Shown here: positions 14,507 through 15,738 of the stretch, piece by piece
How positions within the stretch are numbered: position 1 is the stretch's first letter
How the letters are laid out: every line of letters begins with the position of its first letter
Assembly: GCA_003229345.1 (NCBI GenBank)
Contig: QIDN01000463.1
Coordinates: forward strand, 1 to 15,738
Direction: 5' to 3'
Source of the DNA: Nitrospirota bacterium
GTDB taxonomy: Bacteria; Nitrospinota; Nitrospinia; Nitrospinales; Nitrospinaceae
DNA length: 15,738 bases
Program-made: the position numbers and the translations under genes
The notes under the pieces: model-generated
The model's database searches: none
What the model saw: only the letters and a program-made list of their open reading frames with translations
Told to the model about the DNA's origin: nothing

Positions 14507-14896
14507 AAGGCAGGGTACCGCCTCATTCTTTATCTGAGCTCATCCATGTATAAAGGTTTGAATACCTTCCCGGTGAAAAATTTTTACCTGCTTAAAGCAT
14601 TTTTCAACCCAATAACTCAATTTTGTTATTGTTTCAAAACCTTTGAGCGCACCGTTGCCGCTCTGTATATATCAAGATGAACTTATAAAAAATAAGGTTA
14701 TTTAAGCCCCATCCAAAATTCCGCGGGGCGCCGTTGATATCGAAGAACAATACAAGACACAAATAGTACATTGGTTAAGATGCGAAAAAGCAACTGGGGG
14801 TTTTAAAAACTTCTGGAGATAAAGGATTGGATGGATGCCGCCCCATAAACCCTTTTATTAAGAAAGGTTAGGGTGATTCAGACTGGGATGCCTGGT
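14507..14896. other. 390-base AT-rich spacer with dyads, no gene seen
   Basis: No convincing coding frame, tRNA or strong promoter is visible. It holds the 7-base inverted repeat CAATAAC (14610-14616) / GTTATTG (14625-14631) with an 8-base loop, and an AAATAAGGTTATTT near-palindrome around 14689-14702 followed by GCCCC...GGGGC arms (14706-14729). Read on the minus strand, the GC arms are followed by AT-rich sequence ending in a T-rich run, loosely like a terminator for the NxrC-like gene. The promoter of the 565-residue protein gene must lie in the left part but is not clear to me. Confidence 0.4.
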
Positions 14897-15738
14897 TCAA
14901 TATTTTAGAATATGGAAGATGGTGAGGGCCTTCTGGCCGTTTCTTTCCTTGTTGTTACCGTTCCACACGGCGAAGGCAATGGAGGTTTCCTTACCCGTAA
15001 ATTGGGTGTCGTTCGGATCTTCTGTCTTGAGACTCCGCTTGAAAACCACCATCCAGCGATTGTTGCTCCAGTTACCGCTGCCATCGACATCCTGATGGGA
15101 CTGGGTGGTGAGGGTGCTGAATCCTTCGGCATTGAGGTCTTCTATCGGGGACCGCCGCAAGGTATTATCCGACAAAATATTACCTGTAGCGCGGCCGGGA
15201 TTGAACACGCCTTCATTTTTCCCCATACCCGGGTCGATGTAAGTATGGCGCTCTGAAACTTTTGGAGATTGCTTGGGCGCTAAAACAAGTTTGCCATCCG
15301 GCTCGTAAATATAATAACTGCCGGAACCCATCGCCATATAGTCGTACTGATCTTCCAGGTCCTGCATCATTTCATTGCCGGCGGTACCGGCACCCTCCTT
15401 GTTCCAAGTCGCTTTCCACTGCCAGATGTTGACCCGCTCCCCCTCACCTCCCATGGTAAAGGGAGGCACCGGACCCGACGGGTTGACCGGAAACATGACT
15501 GCAACCTGATCTTTATATTGCTGAGACTGGACCATGATGTCGTTGCGGGTCGGATCGACCCACTCCACCCGAATGGCGATTTCTTTTCCATTGTTGACGG
15601 CTTTAACACTGATCCACTTCGTCGCTGGGGCTGGCCACATGGGATTGGTGATCATTTGGGGTTCCAGGTCGAAAACCACGCTTTTGCCCTTGGTGGGGCC
15701 GTAGTTGGACCAGAAAACATGGGAGGGGTCGACCGGTA
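14897..15738 (-). CDS. nxrC: NxrC-like / ethylbenzene dehydrogenase-type heme-binding subunit (5' end outside window)
   Basis: The frame is open to the right edge, giving the last 279 residues; the GTG at 15679 is internal. The fold signals are those of the DOMON-like heme b-binding gamma subunit of type II DMSO-reductase-family enzymes (ethylbenzene dehydrogenase EbdC, NxrC of nitrite oxidoreductase): WISVKAVNNGKEIAIRVEWVD, DQVAVMFPV, PPFTMGGEGERVNIWQWKAT and a final IAFAVWNGNNKERNGQ. The Met in PPFTMG and the Lys in VVFKRSLK are plausible axial heme ligands by analogy with EbdC. Such subunits are periplasmic or membrane-facing and pass electrons from the molybdenum enzyme to the respiratory chain. 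No alpha or beta subunit is in the window, so the partner, and the symbol, are tentative. SerC, ClrC or DdhC-type subunits are alternatives. Confidence 0.75.
   Translation of the reverse strand, partial: PVDPSHVFWSNYGPTKGKSVVFDLEPQMITNPMWPAPATKWISVKAVNNGKEIAIRVEWVDPTRNDIMVQSQQYKDQVAVMFPVNPSGPVPPFTMGGEGERVNIWQWKATWNKEGAGTAGNEMMQDLEDQYDYMAMGSGSYYIYEPDGKLVLAPKQSPKVSERHTYIDPGMGKNEGVFNPGRATGNILSDNTLRRSPIEDLNAEGFSTLTTQSHQDVDGSGNWSNNRWMVVFKRSLKTEDPNDTQFTGKETSIAFAVWNGNNKERNGQKALTIFHILKY

Noticed and set aside
14610..14631. CAATAAC/GTTATTG hairpin as a terminator
   Set aside because: The stem is AT-rich and is not followed by a T-run on either strand; listed only as a dyad in the spacer.

Overview
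The window reads as ordinary, tightly packed chromosome from a Gram-negative bacterium, with no mobile element, tRNA, rRNA or CRISPR array. The strongest taxonomic hint is at the right edge. There a gene open at the window border encodes a DOMON/ethylbenzene-dehydrogenase-type heme-binding protein of the kind annotated as nitrite oxidoreductase gamma subunit (NxrC-like). With the otherwise aerobic housekeeping content, this suggests a Nitrospinae- or Nitrospira-like nitrite oxidiser. That placement is inference, not something the sequence proves.

Layout. 1-246: the C-terminal end of an unidentified + strand gene. 243-1945 (-): a histidine kinase and an OmpR-family response regulator. The kinase has only two membrane helices and a very short external loop. 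2136-3020 (+): a membrane acyl-CoA-type fatty acid desaturase, divergent from the kinase; the shared 190-base spacer carries direct heptamer repeats of the kind OmpR/PhoB regulators bind. 3036-6675 (-): a PhoU-like DUF47 protein, a PiT phosphate transporter, a DUF2797 zinc-binding protein (with its own promoter) and an MgtC/SapB membrane protein. 6869-8403 (-): an S1/P1-type secreted nuclease followed by a glyoxalase II-like metallo-beta-lactamase hydrolase. 8433-9191 (+): a PlsC acyltransferase.

9213-12833 is the most coherent block. A minus-strand operon of BolA, monothiol glutaredoxin and a peroxiredoxin-like protein is divergent from a plus-strand A-type Fe-S carrier and a YgfZ/IBA57-like protein fused to a TPR domain. 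These four Fe-S families (BolA, CGFS-type Grx, ISCA, IBA57) are the ones that finish [4Fe-4S] clusters in mitochondria, here gathered around one intergenic region with a good sigma70 promoter. A strong intrinsic terminator separates the carrier from ygfZ.

12809-14506 (-) is a 565-residue, apparently soluble, helical protein that I do not recognise. Its 3' end overlaps ygfZ by 25 bases. It is followed by a 390-base AT-rich spacer and the NxrC-like partial gene. Several starts were moved inward from the longest possible open frame (DUF2797, the MBL hydrolase, Grx, A-type carrier, YgfZ) on the basis of Shine-Dalgarno sites and family N-termini.
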